Shown here piece by piece: positions 18,778 to 27,630 of a DNA stretch of 64,000 bases (positions within the stretch are counted from its first letter, which is position 1; each line of letters begins with the position of its first letter). The position numbers and the translations under genes are program-made. The DNA is from Aminobacter sp. J41. Lineage in GTDB: Bacteria > Pseudomonadota > Alphaproteobacteria > Rhizobiales > Rhizobiaceae. The notes beneath the pieces are model-generated. The model was given only the letters and a program-made list of their open reading frames with translations, made no database searches and was not told where the DNA came from. The stretch spans positions 166,268 through 230,267 of the forward strand of contig NZ_JAGL01000003.1 of NCBI RefSeq assembly GCF_000526635.1, given 5' to 3'.

Positions 18778-19148
18778 TACGCATCTCCCAGATAAGACTT
18801 GATGGTCTCGATGAACCTTGCGACTGAGATCGGCTTGGAAATGTAGGCCTCGCAGCCGCCCTGCCGGATACGCTCCTCATCTCCCTTCATCGCGAAAGCG
18901 GTGACCGCAATCACCGGGATCGTGTGGAGCTCGTCGTCCTCCTTGAGCCACTTGGTGACTTCGAGGCCGGAGACTTCCGGCAGCTGGATGTCCATCAAAA
19001 TGAGATCGGGTTTGTGCGTACGGGCGAGGTCGAGCGCCTCCAGCCCGTTGCGCGTCCGGACGGTTTCGTAGCCCGACGCTTCGATCAGGTCGCGGAAGAG
19101 CTTCATGTTGAGCTCGTTATCCTCGACGATCATAACCTTCTTCGCCAT
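18777..19148 (-). CDS. divK: Single-domain response regulator DivK
   Basis: A 123-aa lone receiver domain of the DivK cell-cycle regulator, which is phosphorylated by DivJ/PleC-type kinases and feeds into CckA-ChpT-CtrA. The acidic pocket is in IVEDNELN (Glu9, Asp10), the phospho-acceptor is Asp53 ([11 protein letters not shown]), the switch Thr is in [10 protein letters not shown] and the Lys is in ISKPIS. No output domain is present and the length is typical. It forms the classic divK-pleD operon. The 156 bases upstream, shared with the divergent DUF3572 gene, hold its promoter, but I could not place a CtrA box there. Confidence 0.97.
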   Translation of the reverse strand: MAKKVMIVEDNELNMKLFRDLIEASGYETVRTRNGLEALDLARTHKPDLILMDIQLPEVSGLEVTKWLKEDDELHTIPVIAVTAFAMKGDEERIRQGGCEAYISKPISVARFIETIKSYLGDA

Positions 19149-19304
19149 TGCAACCCTGTCCGGTACTTGCGCACCACCCTCAAGAAGAATTCAGGTGATG
19201 CTACATCAATCAGATTGACGAATGGCAAACGAAATAGGCGGCTTGAGAGCTATCCGTTCGGATGAGGCTTGCTCAGCTTGAGCTGCCGGCGCTAAATCCT
19301 TCCC

Positions 19305-19613
19305 ATGGCAACGCACCCGAAAGATTCCTCCGCACGCGAAGCTGCCGAGCAGATCGCGATCTCGGCCCTCGGCTTCATCGCCAGCGACCCGGCGCTGATG
19401 CCTCGCTTCCTCGCCATCAGCGGCATCGAGGCTTCGCAAATTCGCCAGGCAGCCGCTGAACCGGGCTTCTTTGCCGGGGTGATCCAGTTCATCATGGCGC
19501 ATGAGCCGACGCTGCAGGCCTTCTGCGAGGCGACGAATACGCCTCCCGCCGACGTCGGTGCTGCTCTGCGCGCCCTGCCCTTCGGCGACGACCGCTTCGA
19601 CATTTCTACCTGA
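19305..19613 (+). CDS. DUF3572 family protein
   Basis: Small soluble protein of 102 aa of the alphaproteobacterial DUF3572 family, function unknown. Family-type stretches are ISALGFIASDPALMPRFLA near residue 19 and the C-terminal PPADVGAALRALPFGDD. It is regularly found between divK and dinB in Hyphomicrobiales. It is divergent from divK and 54 bases upstream of dinB, so it may share a transcript with the polymerase gene. Confidence 0.86.
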   Translation: MATHPKDSSAREAAEQIAISALGFIASDPALMPRFLAISGIEASQIRQAAAEPGFFAGVIQFIMAHEPTLQAFCEATNTPPADVGAALRALPFGDDRFDIST

Positions 19614-19667
19614 CACGGTCGGCTTGCTGGGCGCAATGGCTTCGCCTAATGTCGCCCTGTTCCTGAA

Positions 19668-20993
19668 ATGTCCGGCGCCATGAGCGGTTCTGCAGCCCCT
19701 GTCCTGAAAGGCTTTTGCCGCGACTGCCTCGCGCAGCATGATTCGCCGCGTCCGCGCTGCAGCAAGTGCGGCAGCCCCAGGCTTGCCTCGCATCCTGAGC
19801 TTGGACGGCTGAGCATCGCCCACATCGACTGCGACGCCTTCTACGCAGCGGTGGAAAAGCGAGACCGGCCCGAACTGCGCGACAAGCCGGTCATCATCGG
19901 CGGCGGCAAGCGCGGCGTCGTGTCGACGGCGTGCTACATCGCCCGCATCCGCGGCGTGCGCTCGGCCATGCCGATGTTCAAGGCGCTGCAGGCGTGCCCA
20001 GAAGCCATCGTTATCAAGCCGAACATGGAGAGATATGCCGCCGTTGGCCGGCAGGTGCGCGACATGATGCTCGCGCTGACGCCGCTGATCGAACCCATCT
20101 CGATCGACGAGGCCTTCCTCGACCTGTCTGGGACCGAAAAGCTTCATGGCAGGCCGCCGGCCCTCGTCCTTTGCGACTTTGCGCGGCGAGTTGAGGCGGA
20201 GATCGGCATCACGGTGTCGGTCGGGCTTTCCTACTGCAAGTTTCTCGCCAAGATCGCATCGGACCTGCAGAAGCCACGCGGGTATTCGGTCATCGGTCAG
20301 GCCGAGGCGAAGGAATTTCTGGCCGACAAGCCGGTCACGCTGATCTGGGGTGTCGGCAAGGCGTCCGCGGCGGCCCTGGAACGCGACGGCATCCGCACCA
20401 TCGGCCAGCTTCAGGTGATGGAGCGCAACGAGCTCATTCGCCGCTACGGGACGATGGGCAACCGGCTCTACTACCTCGCCCGCGGCGAGGATGACCGCCG
20501 GGTGGAGCCGGAACACGAGGTGAAGAGCGTCTCGGCTGAGACAACCTTCGATGACGATCTCTCTTCGCTCGATGATCTGGTGCCGGTCCTGCGCGCATTA
20601 TCGGAAACGGTCTCGGGGCGACTGAAGAAGGCAGGCCTTGCCGGGCGCACCGTGGTGCTCAAGCTAAAAACCGCCGACTTCCGCATCCGCACCCGCAACC
20701 GCCAGCTGCCGGACGCCACGCGCCTTGCGGACAAGATCTTTGCCTCCGGGCTCGAGCTGCTGCGCAAAGAAGCCGACGGCACGCAGTACCGCCTGCTCGG
20801 CATTGGCGTCAGCGACCTTTCCGACGACGAGCGCGCCGATCCTCCCGATCTCGTCGACCTGAATGCGAGAAAGCGCGCCATGGCGGAACTCGCCATCGAC
20901 GCGCTTCGGGAAAAGTTCGGAGGCAAGGCCGTGGAGACCGGCTACACCTTCGGCAAGGCTGTAAGGGGCAGGCCGCAGCGCGACGCCGACTAG
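19668..20993 (+). CDS. dinB: DNA polymerase IV with N-terminal zinc ribbon
   Basis: Y-family translesion polymerase of 441 aa. The palm starts at [17 protein letters not shown], the steric-gate region and [14 protein letters not shown] follow, and the catalytic [13 protein letters not shown] lies near residue 145. The helix-hairpin-helix thumb and little-finger domain end near residue 430. Unusual is an N-terminal extension of about 40 residues with two CxxC pairs (CRDC and CSKC), a probable zinc ribbon. The C-terminus GRPQRDAD has no clear beta-clamp peptide of the QLxLF type. The start could be [11 protein letters not shown] or the second Met (19680). Confidence 0.93.
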   Translation: MSGAMSGSAAPVLKGFCRDCLAQHDSPRPRCSKCGSPRLASHPELGRLSIAHIDCDAFYAAVEKRDRPELRDKPVIIGGGKRGVVSTACYIARIRGVRSAMPMFKALQACPEAIVIKPNMERYAAVGRQVRDMMLALTPLIEPISIDEAFLDLSGTEKLHGRPPALVLCDFARRVEAEIGITVSVGLSYCKFLAKIASDLQKPRGYSVIGQAEAKEFLADKPVTLIWGVGKASAAALERDGIRTIGQLQVMERNELIRRYGTMGNRLYYLARGEDDRRVEPEHEVKSVSAETTFDDDLSSLDDLVPVLRALSETVSGRLKKAGLAGRTVVLKLKTADFRIRTRNRQLPDATRLADKIFASGLELLRKEADGTQYRLLGIGVSDLSDDERADPPDLVDLNARKRAMAELAIDALREKFGGKAVETGYTFGKAVRGRPQRDAD

Positions 20994-21010
20994 CCGCCCC
21001 CTCCACGCAA

Positions 21011-21877
21011 TCAGATGCCGACAGTTGGGCGGCGGAAGAAGCCGCCAGAGCGAGGCGCCGAGACTTCCTGAACCGGACCTAGCTCGTCCGGTGCCGGCGG
21101 CTGAGGCTGCGGTTGCGGCTGCGGGTTGATCTGGCGGGCAACCCATTCCGGCAGCTGCTTCTGCGGGTACATCAGCGGCTCGTCCTGCAACACGACGACA
21201 TTGGCGCCTACCGGAACGCGGCCGTAGAGGTCGATGATGTCTTGGTTGAACAGACGAATGCAGCCCGACGAGACCGCGAGGCCGATCGACCATGGCTCGG
21301 TTGTGCCATGGATTCGGAACAGCGTGTCGCGGCCGTCCTTGTAGAGGTACAGCGCACGCGCGCCGAGCGGGTTGGTAAGCCCCGGCTCCATGCCGTCGGC
21401 AAGGTGGCCGTAGCGCTCTGGATCGCGCTCTATCATGGACCTGGTCGGCGTCCAGCGCGGCCATTCGGCCTTGCGTCCGATCTTCGCGGCGCCTTCGAAG
21501 GCAAGGCCATCCTTGCCAACGCCGATGCCGTAGCGCAGCGCCTTGCCGTTTTCCTGAACGAGGTAGAGGAAGCGGTTGGCGGTATCGATGACAATCGTCC
21601 CCGCAGGCTCGGAACGATGGTAATCGACCTGCTGGCGCAGGAAGCGTTCTTCGACCTTGGAAATGTCGGTCGCGGGAATCGGAAAGCGTTCGTCGGGAAG
21701 CGGGCCGTACATGGCCAGGTAATAGGGAGACGGACCGGGAGCTACCGCCTGAACGACCTTTCCGGTCGTCGTGCATCCGGCAAGAAACACCGGCACGGAA
21801 GCAAGGAAAAAGCGCCGGGACATACCCGCGCGGGTCGAGCGGGTGTCCGGTTCACCGGCATCGGTCTTCACACACAT
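21011..21877 (-). CDS. L,D-transpeptidase (ErfK/YbiS family), exported lipoprotein
   Basis: YkuD-domain L,D-transpeptidase of about 288 aa. The catalytic motif HGTTEPWSIG plus SSGCIRL carries the His and Cys. The enzyme links peptidoglycan stems 3-3 or to an outer-membrane protein. The export signal is a twin-arginine-like SRRFFLAS followed by a lipobox LAGC, so a Tat-exported lipoprotein is likely. A Pro/Gln-rich linker (QPQPQPQPPAP) precedes the tail. The start at 21877 was chosen because CAGG lies seven bases upstream; MSRRFF at 21823 is also possible. A second L,D-transpeptidase is at 62015-62443. Confidence 0.87.
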   Translation of the reverse strand: MCVKTDAGEPDTRSTRAGMSRRFFLASVPVFLAGCTTTGKVVQAVAPGPSPYYLAMYGPLPDERFPIPATDISKVEERFLRQQVDYHRSEPAGTIVIDTANRFLYLVQENGKALRYGIGVGKDGLAFEGAAKIGRKAEWPRWTPTRSMIERDPERYGHLADGMEPGLTNPLGARALYLYKDGRDTLFRIHGTTEPWSIGLAVSSGCIRLFNQDIIDLYGRVPVGANVVVLQDEPLMYPQKQLPEWVARQINPQPQPQPQPPAPDELGPVQEVSAPRSGGFFRRPTVGI

Positions 21878-22041
21878 AAGCGGACCTGAGACTAGTTCTT
21901 GTTGACACGCGCCAAGGGACGCAGGCGAGTGCACCACCCAGATGGTGCTTGATGCTCAATGCCCGCCAAACATGGCGACGAAGGGAGAATCTCGCGGCAG
22001 AAAAGTGGCAAGAAGCTCCCGTGGCGCAATTGCCACAGCTG

Positions 22042-22341
22042 CTAGTTACCCAGAACCTCGTCGTAGGCGCGGAGTGCGCCCGGAACGCCAACGCCAGACA
22101 GAATGGCGGCGTTCTCCGGGGTCGGCACGCTCATCGCGGTGAAGGTTCCCACTTCCAGGGAACGGATCGCCTGGTAGGCGGTCACGAGGGACCCGGGACT
22201 GATCGAGGAGATTTCCTTGCGGTACAGTCCTTCCGTGCCACCAAAATCTGTGTTTGCACCACCAGCCCTCGCCGTCTGCGACGATGGGAAGAGGTAAGCC
22301 ACTACAGCAGAAGAAGAATCGACGTACATGGAGGAATCCAT
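22042..22341 (-). CDS. Hypothetical protein, 99 aa
   Basis: Unrecognised small protein. Codon third positions are GC-rich in the second half, as in neighbouring genes, which argues for real coding. The sequence includes GLYRKEISSISPGSLVTAYQ and ends in ALRAYDEVLGN. It has no signal peptide, membrane span or known motif. Two in-frame starts (22341 and 22329) lack a clear ribosome site. It lies in the 550-base gap between the L,D-transpeptidase and cckA on the same strand. The rest of that gap shows nothing definite. Confidence 0.45.
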   Translation of the reverse strand: MDSSMYVDSSSAVVAYLFPSSQTARAGGANTDFGGTEGLYRKEISSISPGSLVTAYQAIRSLEVGTFTAMSVPTPENAAILSGVGVPGALRAYDEVLGN

Positions 22342-22432
22342 CCCGATGAATTGTCCGGGCTTCTAACCTCCATATGTCGCTGCGGGCTTAACCGCCACCT
22401 CGCAATTTGTTTCAAATGCGAGGTTCCACACC

Positions 22433-25039
22433 TTACGCGTCGAGCATGTCCTTAACGGTTGTTGCCAGCTGCTTCAGCGTGAACGGCTTGGGCAGGAAGC
22501 CGAACTTCGCCTCCTGCGGCAGGTTTTTGGCGAAGGCATCCTCGGCATAGCCCGACACGAAGATAAACTTGATGTCCGGCTGGCGCTTGATCAGCTCGCC
22601 AAGCAGCGTCGGTCCGTCCATTTCCGGCATGACGACGTCGGAGACGACAATGTCCACCTTGCCGCCTAGTTCGTCAAAGATCTCCAGCGCCTCGATGCCC
22701 GAGGTCGCCTCGTGAACGGTGTAACCGCGCGATACCAGCGCGCGCACGCTGCCCATGCGCACCGCATCCTCGTCCTCGACGAGGAGGACGGTCGCGGAGC
22801 CGGAGAGGTCCTTCGCCGCGGGCTTTTCCTGGGCTGGCGCCGCCGCTGCAGCAGTTGCGTCGCCATTGGCGGCTGCGGCCTGCGCTTCCTCGTGGACGTG
22901 CCTTTGCGCCTCGACGACATGGCGCGGCAGGAAGATGTGGAACGCCGTGCCCTTGCCCACCTCGGACGTGCAGAAGATGTAGCCGCCCGTTTGCTTGACG
23001 ATGCCGTACACCATCGACAAGCCAAGGCCGGTGCCCTTGCCCACTTCCTTGGTGGTGAAGAACGGCTCGAAGATCTTTTCCAGCACTTCCGGCGGGATGC
23101 CGGTGCCGGTGTCTTCGACCTCGACCATCACATAGTCGCCCGGCACGAGTTCGCGGTAGCCGAAGCTTGCGCATTCTGAGGCAAGCACGTTGCGCGTGCG
23201 GACCGCCAGCGCGCCGCCGTTCGGCATCGCATCGCGCGCATTGACCGTTAGGTTGACGATCACCTGCTCGAACTGGCCGATGTCGGCCTTGACCGGCCAA
23301 ATGTCGCGGCCGTGTTCGACAGTGAGCTTGATCTCGTTGCCGACGAGACGCGACAGCAGCATGCGCAGATCGGCAAGCACGTCGGTGAGGTTGAGAACTT
23401 CCGGACGCAGCGTCTGCTTGCGCGAGAACGCCAGCAGCTGCCGCACGAGCGAGGCCGCGCGGTTCGCGTTCTGCTTGATGTTCATGATGTCCGGGAAGGA
23501 CGGATCCGACGGACGGTGGTTCGCAAGCAGTAGGTCCGACGCCATGATGATGGCGGTCAGCACGTTGTTGAAGTCGTGCGCGATGCCGCCGGCGAGCTGG
23601 CCTACCGCCTGCATCTTCTGGCTTTGCGCCATCTGGGCCTCGAGCGCCTTCTGCTCGGTCGTCTCGACAGCGTAGACGATCGCCGCTTCCTCGGCGCCGT
23701 CGCCAGTGCCGCCATCGGCGACCGCGCTCACATAGAAGCGGATGTGCCGCTCCTCGTTGCCCGGAATCACCGAATCTATCGGCGCGATATCGGCCTGCCG
23801 CTGGCGCGCCTTAGCCAGCGCCGCCTCGAAGGCGTCGCGGTCGCGCGGATGGATGACCGCCTCGAGCTTGACGCGCCGGTCGAGCATGTCGCGGTCAACG
23901 ACCGCTGCAAACAGCGACAGGAACGGCGCGTTAGTCCGCAGGATGCGCCCCTCCCCATCGACGCCCGCGATCGCCATCGGCGTCGAGTTGAAGAAGCGGG
24001 TAAAGCGCACTTCTGATGCGCGCAGGTCTGCCGACGCGTCCTCGCCGTGGTTGCGGTTGAGCACGATCGTGCGCGACGGACCGGGTGCTCCGTCGCGGCT
24101 GGCGGTCACGCGGTGCATGAAGCGGACCGGAAGGATCGCCCCATTTACGGTCGACAGGTCGAGGTCGATCACCGCGTTGCGCGTCTGGCCCGGATCGGCC
24201 TTCACCGAGCGCACCAGCGCCATGCCGTCGCCGGCGACGATCTGTGAGAGCGTGGTGGAGCCTGGCGTGAAGCCGGCAAGGTCGATGCCCAGCCACTCGG
24301 CCAGCGTCGCATTGATATAGGTGATGCGGCCCGCGGCATCGGCGGCAAAAAAGCCGGCGGGCGCGTGGTCGAGATGATCGATCGCCTTCTGCAAGTCGAG
24401 GAAAAAGCGCTCCTGCTCCGCGCGCTCAACCGATATGTCGGCGATTTCCCACGCCGACAGCGGTTGCCGGTATCCCGGCACCTTGAAGGTGCGAGCGCGC
24501 AGCCGGTACCAGCGCGCGCCGGTGTCGCTCCCCGGACGAATAGCGGTATTGAGGCGAAATTCGCCGTCACCGGAAATTCCGTCGCGCAGGCCCGACGCCA
24601 GCCGGTAGACCACAGGCGACGCTTCCGGATTGTCAGAAAGCAATCCTTCGATGGTGCGCACATCAGCGGCGGACGTCGCGCCGATCATTTCGGCATAGGC
24701 GTTGTTGGCGTAGACGATGCGACCCTTGATGTCGGTGACGAGCAGCCCCTGCCGCATCGTGTCGACGAAGGAGCGCGCAAGCTCGTCGGCCGTGGAGCGC
24801 GGCGCAATCTGGATGAAGCCGATCGCAGCCGTGAACAGGAAGCCGACGCCGATCATCGCCAGCATACCAAGCAGGCCAAGGAGGAACGGATCACCGAACC
24901 AGTTGCGGAACAGCGTGAACGCCACCGCCGCAACGATCAGGACAACGATGAAGATGAAGAGGCGCGTGATCGTGCCGGGACGTGCGCTCTGGTCAACGAT
25001 CGCTGCGGGACGGGTTTCGCCGCCGGTATCCTTCGCCAT
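22433..25039 (-). CDS. cckA: Hybrid histidine kinase CckA
   Basis: CckA, 868 aa, is the membrane hybrid kinase/phosphatase at the head of the CckA-ChpT-CtrA cell-cycle phosphorelay. Two N-terminal membrane spans (about residues 25-45 and 52-78) are followed by PAS-type sensor domains, including an NNAYAEMIG segment near 112 and [11 protein letters not shown] near 350. The HisKA site has His488 in [14 protein letters not shown], the ATPase domain has [10 protein letters not shown] and the DTGTGIP and [13 protein letters not shown] boxes, and a C-terminal receiver has Asp801 ([11 protein letters not shown]). The ATG of MAKDTGG is preceded by GGATAGGA. It is divergent from the FliO-like gene. 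DivK, an upstream input, is encoded 3.3 kb away. Confidence 0.96.
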   Translation of the reverse strand: MAKDTGGETRPAAIVDQSARPGTITRLFIFIVVLIVAAVAFTLFRNWFGDPFLLGLLGMLAMIGVGFLFTAAIGFIQIAPRSTADELARSFVDTMRQGLLVTDIKGRIVYANNAYAEMIGATSAADVRTIEGLLSDNPEASPVVYRLASGLRDGISGDGEFRLNTAIRPGSDTGARWYRLRARTFKVPGYRQPLSAWEIADISVERAEQERFFLDLQKAIDHLDHAPAGFFAADAAGRITYINATLAEWLGIDLAGFTPGSTTLSQIVAGDGMALVRSVKADPGQTRNAVIDLDLSTVNGAILPVRFMHRVTASRDGAPGPSRTIVLNRNHGEDASADLRASEVRFTRFFNSTPMAIAGVDGEGRILRTNAPFLSLFAAVVDRDMLDRRVKLEAVIHPRDRDAFEAALAKARQRQADIAPIDSVIPGNEERHIRFYVSAVADGGTGDGAEEAAIVYAVETTEQKALEAQMAQSQKMQAVGQLAGGIAHDFNNVLTAIIMASDLLLANHRPSDPSFPDIMNIKQNANRAASLVRQLLAFSRKQTLRPEVLNLTDVLADLRMLLSRLVGNEIKLTVEHGRDIWPVKADIGQFEQVIVNLTVNARDAMPNGGALAVRTRNVLASECASFGYRELVPGDYVMVEVEDTGTGIPPEVLEKIFEPFFTTKEVGKGTGLGLSMVYGIVKQTGGYIFCTSEVGKGTAFHIFLPRHVVEAQRHVHEEAQAAAANGDATAAAAAPAQEKPAAKDLSGSATVLLVEDEDAVRMGSVRALVSRGYTVHEATSGIEALEIFDELGGKVDIVVSDVVMPEMDGPTLLGELIKRQPDIKFIFVSGYAEDAFAKNLPQEAKFGFLPKPFTLKQLATTVKDMLDA

Positions 25040-25249
25040 TCCTATCCTGCCTGACCTCGACGTTAACCTCGCATACATCATGCTTAACAGCGTCCGCAAG
25101 CGCGGCTTCGGGCTCGCAAAGCATGCTGGCAATGGCCATGCCAGCCTCGCTCAAGCTTCACGCGCGGCAGATGCCGCAGACCGCTTGCCGTCTCGTAACG
25201 CGACGACTACTGTCCCAGTCATACTCCATAGCCTTAGAGGGAGCGGGCG

Positions 25250-26191
25250 ATGCAGGCTTGGCTAGAGAGTGTTGCGCCGGGATACGGATCAGCGTTGTTA
25301 TGGACGCTGGCCGCACTGATCGGACTGCTGATCCTTTTGATTGCGATCCGAATCGTTCGCGGTCTCACCTTCGGTACTTTCGTGGCAGGAGGGCGCAACC
25401 GCAAGACGCGACTTGCGGTCATGGATGCCACCGCAGTCGACAGCAACCGGCGACTGGTCCTTGTGCGCCGCGATGATGTCGAACACCTGCTCCTCATCGG
25501 CGGCCCAACCGATGTCGTCGTCGAGCAGAATATCCGCATGGTGCCACCGTCGCGTCGGCCCGTACCGGCCGACGATCACGCCGAGCACCATACTCCCGCA
25601 GCAGCCCCGGCACAGCCCGTACAGGCTCCTGTCTCCGCGCCGATGGCAGCGCCAGCAGCAGCACGCCCCGCGCCTCGAGTTGTCGCGCCCGTTTCGCCTG
25701 CGGCTCCGGCGTACCAGCCAACGGCGACGCCGGCTGGCCCCACCGTTCCCATGCCGCCAGTCACGCCCCGTCCTGCCACGGTCGCGCCGACTGTATCTTC
25801 GCTGACTTCTCGTCCCGCTCCGTCGACAGCACCGGCACCAGCACCTGCACCGACAGTCACGTCGCCCGCGGCTCCCTCAACCATTGCCAGGGTCGAACCG
25901 AAGTTTGGCTCGGCAGCATCGGAACCGGCTCGTTCCCTGCCTCCGGTGACGCCGGCGGCACCTGCGACGCCCACCACGGCGGTTCCGGCCGTGGAACCGG
26001 TCAAGCCAGTTCAAACAGCGCCGCGCCCGTCGCTCGACGAAAACCTTCTTCAAGAACTGGAAGAATCGATCGGCAAGGAAGTGAACACGTCCGCAGCGCC
26101 TGCCTCGCCGGCTCCAGCGGGATCGCAGACCGACGCCGATCGCGCGCTCGACGATGAAATGAGCCGCCTGCTCGGGACCTCGGTGCAGTGA
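25250..26191 (+). CDS. FliO-like membrane protein with long Pro/Ala-rich tail
   Basis: A 313-aa protein with a periplasmic N-terminus, one membrane span (LLWTLAALIGLLILLIAIRI, residues about 16-35) and a short basic domain (RLAVMDATAVDSNRRLVLVRRDDVEHLLLIGG). That domain matches the cytoplasmic domain of FliO/MopB, an assembly factor of the flagellar export gate. The rest (residues 100-270) is low-complexity Pro/Ala/Thr, ending in an acidic helix. There are no flagellar genes around it and it sits divergent from cckA, so involvement in flagella is unproven. The ribosome site GGGAG is good. Confidence 0.75.
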   Translation: MQAWLESVAPGYGSALLWTLAALIGLLILLIAIRIVRGLTFGTFVAGGRNRKTRLAVMDATAVDSNRRLVLVRRDDVEHLLLIGGPTDVVVEQNIRMVPPSRRPVPADDHAEHHTPAAAPAQPVQAPVSAPMAAPAAARPAPRVVAPVSPAAPAYQPTATPAGPTVPMPPVTPRPATVAPTVSSLTSRPAPSTAPAPAPAPTVTSPAAPSTIARVEPKFGSAASEPARSLPPVTPAAPATPTTAVPAVEPVKPVQTAPRPSLDENLLQELEESIGKEVNTSAAPASPAPAGSQTDADRALDDEMSRLLGTSVQ

Positions 26192-26290
26192 AGCGCTGAG
26201 ATTCTTCAGCCCCACCTGGAACAGATCAGGCCGAAGCTCGCCCCGGCCTTGTGCTTCGTTCACCAGTTCGCGTCGAGCAGTAGTCCGCAA

Positions 26291-26322
26291 AGAAAAACGG
26301 CGCCCGCTTGCGAGGGCGCCGT
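26291..26322 (-). terminator. Rho-independent terminator of dksA
   Basis: Read on the minus strand, ACGGCGCCC, an 8-base loop and GGGCGCCGT form a 9-bp stem followed by TTTTTCT. It lies 50 bases beyond the dksA stop. The same hairpin could also limit read-through from the convergent FliO-like gene. Confidence 0.85.
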
Positions 26323-26373
26323 CTCTGGTTCTGAGAAGACCAAAAAAATGCGGCCATAGGCCGCCGCAGAAAT

Positions 26374-26790
26374 TTAGTCGTCCCTGTAAACCTTCTCGCG
26401 TCGCTCATGGCGCTCTTGCGCTTCGATGGAGAGCGTCGCAATCGGACGGGCATCCAGTCGCTTGAGAGAGATGGGTTCGCCCGTCTCCTCGCAATACCCG
26501 TAAGTCCCCTCGTCGATCCTCTGGAGCGCTGCGTCAATCTTTGCGATCAGCTTTCGCTGACGATCGCGTGCACGCAGCTCGATCGAACGATCCGTCTCTG
26601 ACGAAGCCCGGTCGGCCAGATCCGGCAGGTTGGCGTTTTCCTGCTGGAGGATCTCCAGCGTCTCGCGCGCCTCCCGAAGGATCTCGTTCTTCCAGGCGAT
26701 CAGCTTTGCTCGGAAGTAGGCCTTCTGACGCTCGTTCATGAAGGGCTCGTCTTCGGAGGGAACGTAATCGTTAAGCACGATATCTGACAT
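26374..26790 (-). CDS. dksA: RNA polymerase-binding transcription factor DksA, cysteine-poor type
   Basis: DksA of 138 aa, which binds the RNA polymerase secondary channel and works with ppGpp in the stringent response. The coiled-coil tip motif DxxDxA is intact (Asp57, Asp60, Ala62). The zinc-finger positions, normally four Cys, read Cys100, Thr103, Ser121, Ala124, a CxxT/SxxA form as described for some alphaproteobacterial and Pseudomonas DksA proteins that work without zinc. The start is the ATG of MSDIVLNDY; an upstream TTG adds five codons. The gene is followed by a clear terminator. Confidence 0.95.
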   Translation of the reverse strand: MSDIVLNDYVPSEDEPFMNERQKAYFRAKLIAWKNEILREARETLEILQQENANLPDLADRASSETDRSIELRARDRQRKLIAKIDAALQRIDEGTYGYCEETGEPISLKRLDARPIATLSIEAQERHERREKVYRDD

Positions 26791-27051
26791 TCGACTCAAT
26801 CCCAAAGCTGCGATCCGGCGCCTATATATTCCCCCTGACCAGCCTGCACAAGGTCAAAGACTTGAAGAGTCACACACTTGTTAAAGCCTATTTATTAGAC
26901 ACTTAGCGCACGGCATGGGCATCTTTACCTTGCGCTACATCCTAATTGTGCATTGCAACCAACGTTTTACCTCATTGCTTCCCCCAATCGGTCCCGCTAA
27001 ACATCCATCCCGCGCCGCCCGGGTGCGCGGCAGTCTAGCTGGGGGATCCGC

Positions 27052-27555
27052 ATGCCTCGCCTCTATCTTCTGCGACACGCAAAGGCGCGATGGGCCGAGC
27101 CCGGGGTCAAGGACTACGACCGCGGACTGGATGCGTCGGGGAAAGCGGATGCCGAGCAACTGGGCATCGACATGCTTGAGGCGGGGTACGTCCCCAACCT
27201 CGTTTTGTGCTCCGGCGCAAAGCGCGCCCGTGACACCTGGAATGCAATTGCCCAGCATGTCGAAGCAGATGACGTCCGCTTTCTAGAAGGCCTCTACAGC
27301 TCCGATGCCGCCGGTTACCTCGACATCATTCGTGAGTCAGACAGTACCGGTTCGGTGCTGGTCGTCGGCCACAATCCGATGATGGAGGACCTGGCGGTTG
27401 CCCTCTCCCGCGAGGGCGAGGAGCAGGCACTGGCGGCGGTCAGGCGCGGCTTTCCGGCCTGCGGTCTTGCCGTGATCCGCTTCTCGAGCGCGCTGGCGGA
27501 AATCGCACCGGAAGACGGCTATCTCGAAGCCTTCCTCAAGCCGCACAGCCTCTGA
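27052..27555 (+). CDS. sixA: Phosphohistidine phosphatase SixA-like
   Basis: Histidine-phosphatase-superfamily protein of 167 aa, without a signal peptide. The catalytic RHA motif is in YLLRHAKARWA at residue 8, the second catalytic His is in VVGHNPMMEDLA near 106, and conserved Arg lies in GAKRARDTW. SixA proteins remove phosphate from histidine of phosphotransfer proteins such as ArcB or PTS-Ntr. The target here is unknown. GGGGGA precedes the ATG. The 261 bases upstream, shared with divergent dksA, contain an AT-rich segment but no box I can name. Confidence 0.87.
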   Translation: MPRLYLLRHAKARWAEPGVKDYDRGLDASGKADAEQLGIDMLEAGYVPNLVLCSGAKRARDTWNAIAQHVEADDVRFLEGLYSSDAAGYLDIIRESDSTGSVLVVGHNPMMEDLAVALSREGEEQALAAVRRGFPACGLAVIRFSSALAEIAPEDGYLEAFLKPHSL

Positions 27556-27630
27556 GCGTTTAACCATCCTCTTTTGCGGATGCTGGCAACGTCCTATATC
27601 GGGCGCAGATGAAGCCGCGACGGGGACGAC

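Noticed and set aside
22010..22040. Inverted repeat GTGGC/GCCAC downstream of the 99-aa gene
   Set aside because: Only five-base arms and no T-run; not convincing as a terminator.
25600..26030. Repetitive-looking Pro/Ala/Thr codons in the FliO-like gene
   Set aside because: Low-complexity coding sequence without exact repeat units; not a DNA repeat element.
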